Source: Novosphingobium terrae
GTDB taxonomy: Bacteria; Pseudomonadota; Alphaproteobacteria; Sphingomonadales; Sphingomonadaceae
Assembly: GCF_017163935.1 (NCBI RefSeq)
Contig: NZ_JABVZR010000001.1
Location: forward strand, 1,364,001 to 1,428,000
Length of the DNA stretch: 64,000 bases
Direction: 5' to 3'
Shown here piece after piece: positions 55,654 through 64,000 of the stretch. The translations under genes and the position numbers were made by a program. Position 1 is the first letter of the stretch. Every line of letters begins with the position of its first letter. The notes under the pieces are model-generated. The model ran no database searches, had not been told where the DNA came from, and was given only the letters and a program-made list of their open reading frames with translations.

Positions 55654-57240
55654 ATGCTTTACATGCCGATGAATCGGGTCACGTCGGCGACGAATCGAAA
55701 CCTGCGGGCAAGCCGTAAATACCTGTCCATCATGGCGATGTTGTGCGCCATGATCGGGCAGCCGTTGGCGGCTGCCTCGTCGCATCGTGATTCCGGGCTG
55801 GAACAGCAATTGCTGGCCAGCATCACCCAGCTTGCCAGCGATGACTTCGCCGGGCGCGAGCCGGGCACCGAGGGCGAGAAGAAAACCCTGCGTTATCTGG
55901 CCCGGCAGTGGTTCGATATCGGGCTGGTCTCGGGCACCAATGATCCGGCGCATCCCTGGTTTCAGCCCGTGACGCTGGTGGGGCGCGAGCCCGTGGGATC
56001 GCATGCCGATTTCGCGCGGCGCGGGCGCCCGGTGCTGCTTGCGCCTGACGCTGTGCGGGTGATGACCTTCGGGCGGCGCGGCATGGTGCGCAATGCGCCT
56101 TTCTATTTCGTGGGGCGGATGTCGGGCGATCTGCCCTCTCGCACCGAACTGGCGGGCCGCGTGGCGGTGATCTTCGACAAGCCCGCGCCGCGTGTGGGCG
56201 GCGATGTGCTGCCGCTTGCGGTGCGCCAGAACGCTTTGCTGGAAGGCGGCGCGGCGGCGGTTCTGACTGTGCTGGACAGCTATCGCACCCTGGCTTCGGT
56301 GAGTGAGCGGCGGCGGCATCAGGGCTTCGCTCTGGCTGATGACGCGCCCGAGGGCGATCTGGAAGCCTATATCACCATGGAAGGCATGGCGCGGCTGCTG
56401 GGCGGGCGCGAGGCGCTTGATGCGCTGTCCAACGAGGCCAACCGTCCGGATTTCGCCCCGCATCTGCTCGATCTGACCGCCAATTTTGAGGCGACCACCC
56501 GCCAGACCACCATTCGCACGCATAATGTGATCGGTCGCATACCGGGCCGCCACCCTGAGGAAGGCGCGGTGCTGCTGCTGGCACATTGGGACCATTTCGG
56601 CACCTGCGGCACGGGCAGGCCCGGAGAGCCGGGGCATGAGCATCTGATCTGCAATGGCGCCATCGACAATGCCAGCGGCATCGCGGGCCTGACCGAGATC
56701 GCGCGTAGATTAGCGCATAATCAGACCGGCCCGCTCGATCGTGACGTCTATATTCTGGCCACCACCGCCGAGGAAATGGGCCTGCTGGGTGCCGAGGCCT
56801 TTGCCGAAAGCCCGCCGCTGCCGCTGGGCAAGATCGTGGCGGCTTTCAACCTCGATTCCATCGCCATCGCGCCTGCGGGCGGGCCGTTGGGCGTGGTGGG
56901 GGCGGGGATGACGCGGCTTGATTCCGGCATCTCAACCGTGGCGCAGGAGCAGCACCGCAAGATCGCCAATTCGGACTGGCCCAACACCTTCCTCAAGCGG
57001 CAGGATGGCTGGGCGCTGATCAGCCATGATATTCCCGCCGTGATGGTCACCTCCGCCTATGGCGACAAGCCGCGCTTCCAGCATTATCTGGAAACCGACT
57101 ATCACCGCCCCGGCGATGTGGTGAAGCCCGGGCTGGAACTGGGCGGCGCTGCCGAGGATGTGTGGTTCCATGTGGCGCTGGTGCATTATTTCGCCGATCC
57201 GCGCCGCTGGACGGCGGCGGTCTCCACGGCGGAGCGCTGA
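55654..57240 (+). CDS. Exported M28-family zinc peptidase, first of two
   Basis: This protein of about 528 residues has an N-terminal hydrophobic segment (KYLSIMAMLCAMIGQPLAAASS) that probably directs export. Metal-site residues of M28 aminopeptidases are present: His in LLAHWDHFG, Asp in NGAIDNASGIAGL, the Glu pair in TTAEEMGLLG, and the later His in HYLETDYHRPGD. The PA-like insert is replaced by an extended N-half. The start is uncertain among Met at 55654, 55663 and 55669. It follows the sdhA terminator, and the unrelated small Cys-motif gene lies downstream. Confidence 0.85.
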   Translation: MLYMPMNRVTSATNRNLRASRKYLSIMAMLCAMIGQPLAAASSHRDSGLEQQLLASITQLASDDFAGREPGTEGEKKTLRYLARQWFDIGLVSGTNDPAHPWFQPVTLVGREPVGSHADFARRGRPVLLAPDAVRVMTFGRRGMVRNAPFYFVGRMSGDLPSRTELAGRVAVIFDKPAPRVGGDVLPLAVRQNALLEGGAAAVLTVLDSYRTLASVSERRRHQGFALADDAPEGDLEAYITMEGMARLLGGREALDALSNEANRPDFAPHLLDLTANFEATTRQTTIRTHNVIGRIPGRHPEEGAVLLLAHWDHFGTCGTGRPGEPGHEHLICNGAIDNASGIAGLTEIARRLAHNQTGPLDRDVYILATTAEEMGLLGAEAFAESPPLPLGKIVAAFNLDSIAIAPAGGPLGVVGAGMTRLDSGISTVAQEQHRKIANSDWPNTFLKRQDGWALISHDIPAVMVTSAYGDKPRFQHYLETDYHRPGDVVKPGLELGGAAEDVWFHVALVHYFADPRRWTAAVSTAER

Positions 57241-57363
57241 AAATCTTCACGTAAATTCTTGTCATTGGCTCGCCGTTCATTGACGGTTCGCCCGCCGCGC
57301 AATAGTTTCCGCACCGCGCCCGGCTTTGTGCTTCGCGCAACTTGTCTCTTGAGGAGGGATGAC

Positions 57364-57663
57364 ATGAAGAAACTGATTATGCCTCTGGCCTTGCTTGCCG
57401 TTCTCGCCGTTCCCGTCACGGCTGAAGCGGCCACCTGCCGCAATGCCAAGGGTCAGTTCGCCAAGTGCGGCACGCCCGGCGCCAAGCCCGACGGTGCTGC
57501 CAAGGCTGCTCCCGCGATGAAGGCGGCTCCCGCCATGAAGGCCGCGCCTGCCATGACCGCCGCTCCGGCGATGAAGCCCATGGCCAAGGCCGAGCCTGCT
57601 GCCGCCCCCGCCAAGAAGAAGGGGCCTTGCAAGGATTCCAAGGGCAAGTTCGTGAAGTGCTGA
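57364..57663 (+). CDS. Small exported protein with paired C-x-KGxF-x-KC motifs (99 aa)
   Basis: A signal peptide (MKKLIMPLALLAVLAVPVTAEA) is followed by CRNAKGQFAKC, then an Ala/Pro/Met repeat (AAPAMK repeated about four times), and a second CKDSKGKFVKC at the very end. Each motif has two Cys ten apart, so disulfides or metal binding are plausible. GAGGAGG stands about seven bases before the ATG at 57364. I know no function. It lies alone between two M28 peptidase genes, and the shared terminator follows. Confidence 0.8.
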   Translation: MKKLIMPLALLAVLAVPVTAEAATCRNAKGQFAKCGTPGAKPDGAAKAAPAMKAAPAMKAAPAMTAAPAMKPMAKAEPAAAPAKKKGPCKDSKGKFVKC

Positions 57664-57692
57664 TCGGCGCCTGACGATCTGAACTCAAAAAG

Positions 57693-57730
57693 AAACCGGC
57701 GGGGGCTGCGATAACGCCCCCGCCGGTTTT
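57693..57730. terminator. Bidirectional terminator between small Cys-motif gene and M28 gene
   Basis: AAACCGGCGGGGGC (57693-57706) pairs perfectly with GCCCCCGCCGGTTT (57716-57729) around a 9-base loop and is followed by TTCTTTT. A-rich sequence on the left lets it also serve the convergent gene. Confidence 0.93.
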
Positions 57731-57779
57731 CTTTTGCCTGCTTGAGGGAGCATGGCGAACCACGCTCCCTTGCCAGAGC

Positions 57780-59609
57780 TTACTTCTCCGCGCGCGCGGC
57801 CTTGGGCGCGAAGAGATTGCCGAAGAAGTCACCCTTGTACCACAGCGGCGGCGTGTCCGAATCCGCCATGGCGCTGGTGATGCGCCAGTTGGCCTCGGCA
57901 AAGCGGGCGCCCGCGCGCCAGTTGATGGGCTGCGACAGGTCGTCGCCCGGCTTGTGGTAGGTGGTCTTCATGAACTGCGTCCACTGCGCCGCGCCGCCAT
58001 TGCCATAGCCGGTGGCCAGGAACACGGCGGGCACGCCCTGCTTCACGAACATATAGTGGTCCGAGCGGACGAAGATGTTCTCGGTCGGCATGGGATCGGG
58101 GCTGAGCGAAAGCTGCATCGCCTTGCCCGAATTGGCCACGATCTTGCCCAGCGTGGAGTGATCCGCGCCGAAAGCCACCAGATCGGTGAAGGGATAGAGC
58201 AGCACCGGCATGTCGAGATCGACATTGCCGACGATCTTCTCGACCGGCACGGCAGGGTGGCGGGCGAAGAAATCGGCGCCCAGCAGGCCCTTTTCCTCGC
58301 CGGTGGAGACCAGGAAGATTACGCTGCGGCGCGGGCCCTTACCGGCCTTGGCCTCCTGCGCCATCACATGGGCGACTTCCAGCAGCGTGGAGGTGCCCGC
58401 CGCATTGTCCAGCGCGCCATTGTAGATGCGGTCCTTGTCAGCCGGTTCACCGGGCTTGGGGGCATCGACGCCGAGGTGGTCGAGATGGCCCGAGAGCACC
58501 ACATACTGGTCTTTCAGAGCCGGATCGCTGCCGGGGATCATACCCGCGACATTGGGGCTGGTGACGCGGGTCGAGGCGAAGTTGCCATAGATGCGCGCGC
58601 TGCCCTTCAGCGCGAAACCCTTCACCGCGACCGGCTTGCCCGAAACCCACGGCTTGTCGGCCAGCGTGCGGATCTGCGTCAGCGACTGGGGCGCACCGGC
58701 CAGCAGGGCGTTGGCGGCATCGTCGTCCAGCGAGGCGCTGGCGCGGATGCCGGTGGCATTGTCATGCGCCTTGCCGGCGTTGGGGCCATTGGTGTCGACC
58801 CAGTTGAAGCGCGGGGTGCCGGCGTATTGCAGGCTGCGCTCCCACGGGCGGACCTTGAGCGAGGCATTGGTGCCGATGGTGATGATGCCGATGGCGCCAT
58901 GGGCGGCGGCGGCTTCACCCTTGGTGGCGCCGATATGCGCGGCTTCTTCGGAAGGGAGCCCGCTGGGGAAGCCCGAGAGCATCACCACGATCTTGCCCTT
59001 CACATCCAGCCCCTTGTAATCGTCGAGACCGTATTGCGCGTTCTCAAGGCCATAGCCCACGAAGACCAGCGGGGCCGAGACGTCCAGCTTGCTCTCGGTG
59101 ACCGAGATGCCGACCAGAGCGTCCTTGCCCTGAGCGAAGGTCACAGCCTTGCCGTTGGCACCGGTGAAGTCCACGCCAGAGGCGCCATCGGCGCGGGTGG
59201 TCTTCTGGAAGGTGATGCGCTGCAGCCAGCTGCGTCCCGTTTCGCTCTGGTCGCCCATCGGCGTCAGGCCAAGGCCGGTGAAGCGCGAGGCGACATAGCG
59301 TGCGGCGATCTCATGGCCCTGGCTGCCCGTGTCGCGGCCCAGCAGCAGATCGTCGGCGAAGAAGGTGACATCGGCCTGAATGCGCGCGGGCGAGAAGCGC
59401 GGGTCGAGGGGCAGGGCGGCCTCGGCGATGGTCGGGCCGGCCATGGAGACGGGGGCTTCCTTGGCCGGGGCCTGCGGGCCCATGCCCAGCGTCATGCCCG
59501 CGATGTCGAGCGCGTCATCATCCTCATGCGCGGCGAGCGGCGCGGCCAGCGCCAGCGAGGCAACAGACATCAGCGCCAGAGGGCGCAGGGCAGAACGAAA
59601 CTTGGTCAT
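57780..59609 (-). CDS. Exported M28-family zinc peptidase, second of two
   Basis: This 609-residue protein has a signal peptide (MTKFRSALRPLALMSVASLALAAPLAAHE). A PA-type insert (about 165-300) is followed by the peptidase core with LSGHLDHLG, NGALDNAAGTSTLLEVA, VSTGEEKGLLG, NVDLDM and TTYHKPGDDL, giving the full two-zinc ligand set. It probably works in the periplasm on peptides. The ATG at 59609 fits the signal peptide; a longer frame to 59810 runs into the rel promoter region. It is divergent from rel. Confidence 0.9.
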   Translation of the reverse strand: MTKFRSALRPLALMSVASLALAAPLAAHEDDDALDIAGMTLGMGPQAPAKEAPVSMAGPTIAEAALPLDPRFSPARIQADVTFFADDLLLGRDTGSQGHEIAARYVASRFTGLGLTPMGDQSETGRSWLQRITFQKTTRADGASGVDFTGANGKAVTFAQGKDALVGISVTESKLDVSAPLVFVGYGLENAQYGLDDYKGLDVKGKIVVMLSGFPSGLPSEEAAHIGATKGEAAAAHGAIGIITIGTNASLKVRPWERSLQYAGTPRFNWVDTNGPNAGKAHDNATGIRASASLDDDAANALLAGAPQSLTQIRTLADKPWVSGKPVAVKGFALKGSARIYGNFASTRVTSPNVAGMIPGSDPALKDQYVVLSGHLDHLGVDAPKPGEPADKDRIYNGALDNAAGTSTLLEVAHVMAQEAKAGKGPRRSVIFLVSTGEEKGLLGADFFARHPAVPVEKIVGNVDLDMPVLLYPFTDLVAFGADHSTLGKIVANSGKAMQLSLSPDPMPTENIFVRSDHYMFVKQGVPAVFLATGYGNGGAAQWTQFMKTTYHKPGDDLSQPINWRAGARFAEANWRITSAMADSDTPPLWYKGDFFGNLFAPKAARAEK

Positions 59610-59863
59610 AACTGGAGGCGGCTCCCAAAACTGTTCGGCGCGCTTTAGAATCCTTGCGCGTGTGGGCAGCTTTATTACGAGTGTTGCGCCGAACGGCAAG
59701 AGGCTCCGCGCCAGCGACGGGTTGTACTCACTTGGGGGATTTGACGTATCTCGCCTCCACAGCACACCCTGTGGCAAACGCGCATCAAAAGCATATCCAC
59801 GATCAGACAAATCGCCCTTTAAGGCTTGCTCGCCCGTGGCGCATCGCCCACATTAAGCACACG

Positions 59864-61957
59864 ATGCTACGCCAATACGAACTTGTCGAAAGAGTGCTTT
59901 CCTACGCCCCGGACGCGGACGAGGCGATGTTGAACCGCGCCTATGTGTACACCGTGCAGAAGCATGGCAGCCAGAAGCGCGCCAGCGGTGACCCCTATTT
60001 CAGCCATCCGGTCGAGGTGGCGGGGCTGATGACCGAGCTGAAGCTCGATGTCGAAACGATCATCACCGCGCTGCTCCATGATACGGTGGAGGACACGCTG
60101 GCCACCGTCGACGAGATCGAGAAGCTGTTCGGGCCCAATGTGGCGCGGCTTGTCGATGGCGTGACCAAGCTCTCCAAGATCGAGGCGATGACCGAGAAGG
60201 AGCGCGCGGCGGAAAATCTGCGCAAGTTCCTGCTGGCCATGAGCGAGGATCTGCGCGTGCTGCTGGTGAAGCTGGCGGACCGGCTGCACAACATGCGCAC
60301 GCTGCATTTCATCAAGAGCGAGGACAAGCGCCGCCGCATCGCCAAGGAAACCATGGAAATCTATGCCCCGCTGGCTGAGCGCGTGGGCATGTATGAATAT
60401 ATGCGCGAGATGCAGCTGCTGGCCTTCCAGCAGCTGGAGCCCGAAGCCTATGAGACCATCACCGGGCGCCTCGCGCAGATTCGCGAGACCGATGGCGGGC
60501 AGGTGGATGAGATCGCTCTGGCGATCAGCCAGACGCTGACCTCGGCGGGGGTGAAATGTCAGGTCTGGGGGCGTGAGAAGCACCCCTATTCGATCTGGCG
60601 CAAGATGGCCGAGCGCCATGTCTCCTTCGACAGCATCACCGACATCATGGCTTTCCGCGTGCTGGTCGAGAATGTCGAGGATTGCTACCGCGCCATCGGC
60701 CTGCTGCACACGACGTGGCAGATGATCCCGGGGCGCTTCAAGGATTACATCTCGACCCCCAAGAGCAACGGCTACAAATCGCTGCACACCTCGATGATCT
60801 ATGAGAACTCGATGCGCATGGAGGTGCAGATCCGCACCTGGGATATGCATGAGACCAATGAATATGGTCTGGCCGCGCATTGGAGCTACAAGCAGGGCGG
60901 GGTGGCGCCGGATGGTCAGGTGGGCTGGCTGCGCGATCTGATCGAGGTGATCGACGACAGCCACGATGCCGAGGAGCTGCTCGAAAACACCAAGATGGCG
61001 ATCTATCAGGATCGCATCTTCGCCTTCACCCCCAAGGGCGCGCTGCATCAGCTGCCCAAGGGGGCGACGCCGATCGATTTCGCCTATGCCGTGCATACCG
61101 ATCTGGGCAGCATGGCGGTGGGGGCCAAGATCAATGGCCGCCATGTGCCGATGCGCACCGCGCTGGGCAATGGCGATGTGGTGGAGATCATCAAGAACCG
61201 CAGCGCTTCGCCTCAGCTGGCGTGGCTGGGCTTTGCCGTAACGGGCAAGGCGCGCGCCGCCATCCGTCGCGCCGTGCGCGCGAAGGAGCGTTCGGAAATC
61301 GCCGCCATCGGTGCGGATCTGTTCGATGAACTGGTCGAACGCCTGCCGACCAAGGTGGGCAAGAAGGCGCGCGGCGAGGCGGTGAAGCGCCTCGGCTTCA
61401 AGACCGAGGAAGAGATGCTGGTCGCCATCGGCAGCGCCAAGCTGGACGATGCCGCGGTGATGGAAGCCGTGCTGCCCGGCAGCGCCAAGACTCTGGCCGA
61501 AACTGACCAGTGGCCCAAGCAGGAACGCGCCATCTCGATCAAGGGGCTGACCCCGGGTCTGGCCTTCCATCTGGCCGAATGCTGCCACCCGGTGCCGGGC
61601 GACCGCATCGTTGGCGTGAAAAAGCCCGGCGTGGGGGTGGAGGTTCACTCCATCGCCTGTGATGTGCTCGCCAGCGGTCAGGATCATGACTGGCTTGATC
61701 TCTCGTGGGGCGCGCGCACCACGGGCGCCATCGGGCGCGTGCGCTGTGTGCTTTACAATCGCCCCGGCACGCTGGCCGAGGTGACGGGCATTTTCGCCAG
61801 CACCAAGGCCAACATCGTCAGCCTGAAGATGGCCAGCCGTGATGAACTGTTCGGCACCTATGAGGTCGATCTGGATGTGGCCGATCTGGCGCATTTGACG
61901 CGGATCGTCTCTTCGCTGCGGGCCAGCGGGTCGGTGGCTCAGGCCGAAAGGCTTTGA
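59864..61957 (+). CDS. rel: Bifunctional (p)ppGpp synthetase/hydrolase, Rel/SpoT type
   Basis: This 697-residue enzyme makes and degrades (p)ppGpp. The HD hydrolase domain has FSHPVEVAGL and LLHDTVEDT (His72-Asp73), so hydrolase activity is expected. The synthetase domain has YSIWRKM, KDYISTPKSNGYKSLHT and EVQIRT. A TGS domain (IFAFTPKGALHQLPKGATP), a zinc-finger-like segment (ECCHPVPGDRI) and a C-terminal ACT domain follow. Alphaproteobacteria usually carry one such Rsh. The start at 59864 fits the family; an upstream in-frame ATG reads through divergent DNA. Confidence 0.95.
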   Translation: MLRQYELVERVLSYAPDADEAMLNRAYVYTVQKHGSQKRASGDPYFSHPVEVAGLMTELKLDVETIITALLHDTVEDTLATVDEIEKLFGPNVARLVDGVTKLSKIEAMTEKERAAENLRKFLLAMSEDLRVLLVKLADRLHNMRTLHFIKSEDKRRRIAKETMEIYAPLAERVGMYEYMREMQLLAFQQLEPEAYETITGRLAQIRETDGGQVDEIALAISQTLTSAGVKCQVWGREKHPYSIWRKMAERHVSFDSITDIMAFRVLVENVEDCYRAIGLLHTTWQMIPGRFKDYISTPKSNGYKSLHTSMIYENSMRMEVQIRTWDMHETNEYGLAAHWSYKQGGVAPDGQVGWLRDLIEVIDDSHDAEELLENTKMAIYQDRIFAFTPKGALHQLPKGATPIDFAYAVHTDLGSMAVGAKINGRHVPMRTALGNGDVVEIIKNRSASPQLAWLGFAVTGKARAAIRRAVRAKERSEIAAIGADLFDELVERLPTKVGKKARGEAVKRLGFKTEEEMLVAIGSAKLDDAAVMEAVLPGSAKTLAETDQWPKQERAISIKGLTPGLAFHLAECCHPVPGDRIVGVKKPGVGVEVHSIACDVLASGQDHDWLDLSWGARTTGAIGRVRCVLYNRPGTLAEVTGIFASTKANIVSLKMASRDELFGTYEVDLDVADLAHLTRIVSSLRASGSVAQAERL

Positions 61958-62105
61958 CCCGCAGCGGGCCGGAAAGCTTTGCGCAACACTCTGCCTCTAG
62001 GAAGCCTGCATCGGGCAGAAAAATTTCACTGCCCTGAAGAACGGTGCTTGTCTCGGCGGCCTTGTCTGGCTTAGCCTCCGCAGTTGGAAGTATGGGAAGA
62101 GGAGA

Positions 62106-62142
62106 GGGCTGGCCGGGAGCATTCGTGTTCCCGGACCAGCCC
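62106..62142 (+). promoter_or_regulatory. Strong hairpin upstream of the glycogen phosphorylase gene
   Basis: GGGCTGGCCGGGA (62106-62118) pairs with the segment at 62129-62142 (TCCCGG, one bulged A, CCAGCCC), giving 13 base pairs and a 10-base loop. No T-run follows. It sits about 80 bases before the start of the phosphorylase. A smaller GGGCAG/CTGCCC hairpin near 62012-62035 may end the rel transcript. The rest of 61958-62220 holds no gene that I can see. Confidence 0.55.
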
Positions 62143-62220
62143 CACCGCCGCGAAGGGCATCAGGAATAACCGGTCGCGCGGAAGGTTTCAGGCGCGTGGC
62201 CCCGTCTGGGAGTGCAGCCT

Positions 62221-64000
62221 TTGCCCGACACCGCCGTTGCTGACGATATCCACGATCTGGTGCTCGATGTGCTGCGCCATCGGATCGGCAAGGATGAACG
62301 CGCCGCCAAGCCGCATGACTGGTTTCATGCCGCTATCCTCTCGCTGCGCGACAAGATCGTCGACGCATGGATGGATTCGACGCGGCGTACCTATGACACC
62401 GGCGGCAAGCGGGTCTATTACCTCAGCCTGGAGTTCCTGATCGGGCGGCTGATGCGCGATGCGCTCTCCAACATGGGCCTCACCAGTGAGATGGCCAAGG
62501 CGCTGCGTGACCACGGTCTCGATCTGGCGCAGCTCGAAGAGCTGGAGCCCGATGCGGCGCTGGGCAATGGCGGTCTGGGCCGTCTGGCCGCCTGCTTTAT
62601 GGAGAGCCTCGCCAGTCTGGATATCCCGGCCTATGGCTATGGCATCCGCTATCTCAACGGCATGTTCCGCCAGCGCATCGATGATGGCTGGCAGGTGGAA
62701 CTGCCCGAAACCTGGCTTTCCCACGGCAACCCCTGGGAGTTCGACCGCCGCGAAAGCAGCTATTTCGTCGGCTTCGGCGGTGAGGTGAGCGAGAGCGCCT
62801 CGGGCGGCGTCACCTGGCACCCCAAGGAGCAGATCGAGGCCAGCGCCATCGACACGCCCGTCGCCGGTTGGCGCGGCAAGCGGGTGAACACGCTGCGCCT
62901 GTGGACGGCCAATGCGCCCGATCCGCTGCGCCTCGATGCCTTCAACGCGGGCGACCATGCCGGGGCGCTTCAGGCGCAGGTGCGGGCCAACAGCCTTGTG
63001 CGCGTGCTGTACCCCGCTGACAGCACGCCTGCGGGGCAGGAGCTGCGTCTGCGGCAGGAGTATTTCTTCTCCAGCGCCTCCATTCAGGACATCGTGCGGC
63101 GCCATGTGCAGTATGATGAGGACATTCGCACCCTGCCGGACCGCGCCGCGATCCAGCTGAACGATACTCACCCCAGCGTGGCCGTGGCCGAGCTGATGCG
63201 CCTGCTGGTCGATGTCCACAATCTGGACTTCGATGAGGCGTGGGATATCACCAAGCGCACCATCGCCTACACCAATCACACGCTGCTGCCCGAGGCGCTG
63301 GAAAGCTGGCCGCTGCCGCTGTTCGAGCGGCTGCTGCCGCGCCATATGCAGATCATCTATTCGATCAACAGCCGCGTGCTGCGCGAAGCCCGCAAGGCGG
63401 GCATGAGCGGCGAGCAGATCTCCGCCATCAGCCTGATCGACGAAGGCGGTGAGCGCCGCGTGCGTATGGCCAATCTGGCTTTCGTGGGCGCGCATAGCGT
63501 CAATGGCGTGGCCGCGCTGCACACCGATCTGATGAAGACCACGGTCTTTGCCGATCTGCACAAGCTCTATCCTACGCGCATCAACAACAAGACCAATGGC
63601 GTTACGCCGCGCCGCTGGCTGCAGCAGTGCAATCCGGGGCTGACCGCGCTCATCAAGGACGCCATCGGCCCCGATTTCCTCGATGATGCCCAGAAGCTGG
63701 TGGCGCTCAACGATCTGGCCGAGGACGCGCAATTCGGCGAACGCATCGCCGAGGTGAAGCGCGCCAACAAGGTTGCGCTGGCCGCGCATCTCAAATCGCT
63801 GATGGGCGTGCGGCTCGATCCCGATGCGCTCTTCGACGTGCAGATCAAGCGCATCCATGAGTACAAGCGCCAGCTGCTCAATCTGGTCGAGACCGTGGCG
63901 CTCTACGATCAGATCCGCAGCCATCCCGAAAAGGACTGGGTGCCGCGCGTGAAGATCTTCGGCGGCAAGGCGGCGTCAAGTTATCACAACGCCAAGCTGG
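62221..64000 (+). CDS. glgP: Glycogen/starch phosphorylase, 3' end cut by window
   Basis: This reading frame has no in-frame ATG near its start but is clearly a glycogen phosphorylase, which releases glucose 1-phosphate from glycogen using pyridoxal phosphate. It reads LPDTAVADDIHDLVLDVLRH, then YYLSLEFLIGRLM, ALGNGGLGRLAACFMESLA, IQLNDTHPSVAVAELMRLL and KTNGVTPRRWL, and continues to the window edge in KIFGGKAASSYHNAKL. The TTG at 62221 is proposed because GGGAG lies eight bases before it. A GTG at 62212 is less well placed, and a stop at 62167 bars extension. About 593 of the expected 800 residues are visible. Confidence 0.92.
   Translation, partial: MPDTAVADDIHDLVLDVLRHRIGKDERAAKPHDWFHAAILSLRDKIVDAWMDSTRRTYDTGGKRVYYLSLEFLIGRLMRDALSNMGLTSEMAKALRDHGLDLAQLEELEPDAALGNGGLGRLAACFMESLASLDIPAYGYGIRYLNGMFRQRIDDGWQVELPETWLSHGNPWEFDRRESSYFVGFGGEVSESASGGVTWHPKEQIEASAIDTPVAGWRGKRVNTLRLWTANAPDPLRLDAFNAGDHAGALQAQVRANSLVRVLYPADSTPAGQELRLRQEYFFSSASIQDIVRRHVQYDEDIRTLPDRAAIQLNDTHPSVAVAELMRLLVDVHNLDFDEAWDITKRTIAYTNHTLLPEALESWPLPLFERLLPRHMQIIYSINSRVLREARKAGMSGEQISAISLIDEGGERRVRMANLAFVGAHSVNGVAALHTDLMKTTVFADLHKLYPTRINNKTNGVTPRRWLQQCNPGLTALIKDAIGPDFLDDAQKLVALNDLAEDAQFGERIAEVKRANKVALAAHLKSLMGVRLDPDALFDVQIKRIHEYKRQLLNLVETVALYDQIRSHPEKDWVPRVKIFGGKAASSYHNAKL

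Overview
The window looks like a chromosomal segment of a GC-rich alphaproteobacterium, most likely order Sphingomonadales and close to Novosphingobium. This placement is an inference from gene content and codon style: a DmdC-like acyl-CoA dehydrogenase, one bifunctional Rel, periplasmic M28 peptidases, and a NasT/NasS-controlled nitrite locus. No rRNA, tRNA, CRISPR array, phage or transposase gene was recognised.

Region 1 (1-3194, + strand) is a small catabolic operon: a 5'-truncated acyl-CoA dehydrogenase, a PaaI-type thioesterase and a nitronate monooxygenase-like flavoprotein.

Region 2 (3201-26825, all - strand) is the most unusual part. In transcription order it holds an MHYT-PAS-GGDEF-EAL cyclic-di-GMP protein, a TolC-type outer membrane factor with a Pro/Ala/Ser tail, a giant 3056-residue repeat protein with a collagen-like segment and three long tandem-repeat families, two ABC transporter proteins with degraded ATPase motifs, an HlyD-type adaptor, a receiver-HATPase response regulator and a hybrid histidine kinase with an Hpt domain. 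From the giant gene to the kinase the genes overlap or lie within about 11 bases of each other. I read this as a dedicated type I secretion system for a non-RTX giant surface protein, with its own signalling pair built in. It is the best candidate for an undescribed system.

Region 3 (27100-28300) is a LysR regulator preceded by a possible small leader ORF and an inverted repeat. Region 4 (28528-39663) is a nitrate/nitrite assimilation island: NarK-type transporter, PP2C phosphatase-kinase fusion, NasT, NasS, an outer membrane porin, NirB, NirD, SUMT (siroheme synthesis) and MobA. Both the porin and nirB are preceded by leaders with two hexaloop hairpins (A1/G4) whose second hairpin overlaps an intrinsic terminator. 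That is the layout expected of NasT (ANTAR) antitermination. No nitrate reductase gene lies in the island.

Region 5 (39666-64000) is mostly housekeeping: lytic transglycosylase, DapA, BamD, an Rrf2 regulator, RecN, a GNAT acetyltransferase, LigA, a secreted methyltransferase-like protein, PrmA, SdhC-SdhD-SdhA without SdhB, two M28 peptidases on either side of a small Cys-motif protein, Rel, and a glycogen phosphorylase cut by the window edge. Two full copies and one half copy of a ~240-bp MITE-like palindromic element lie in the 3' gaps of dapA, recN and the methyltransferase-like gene.
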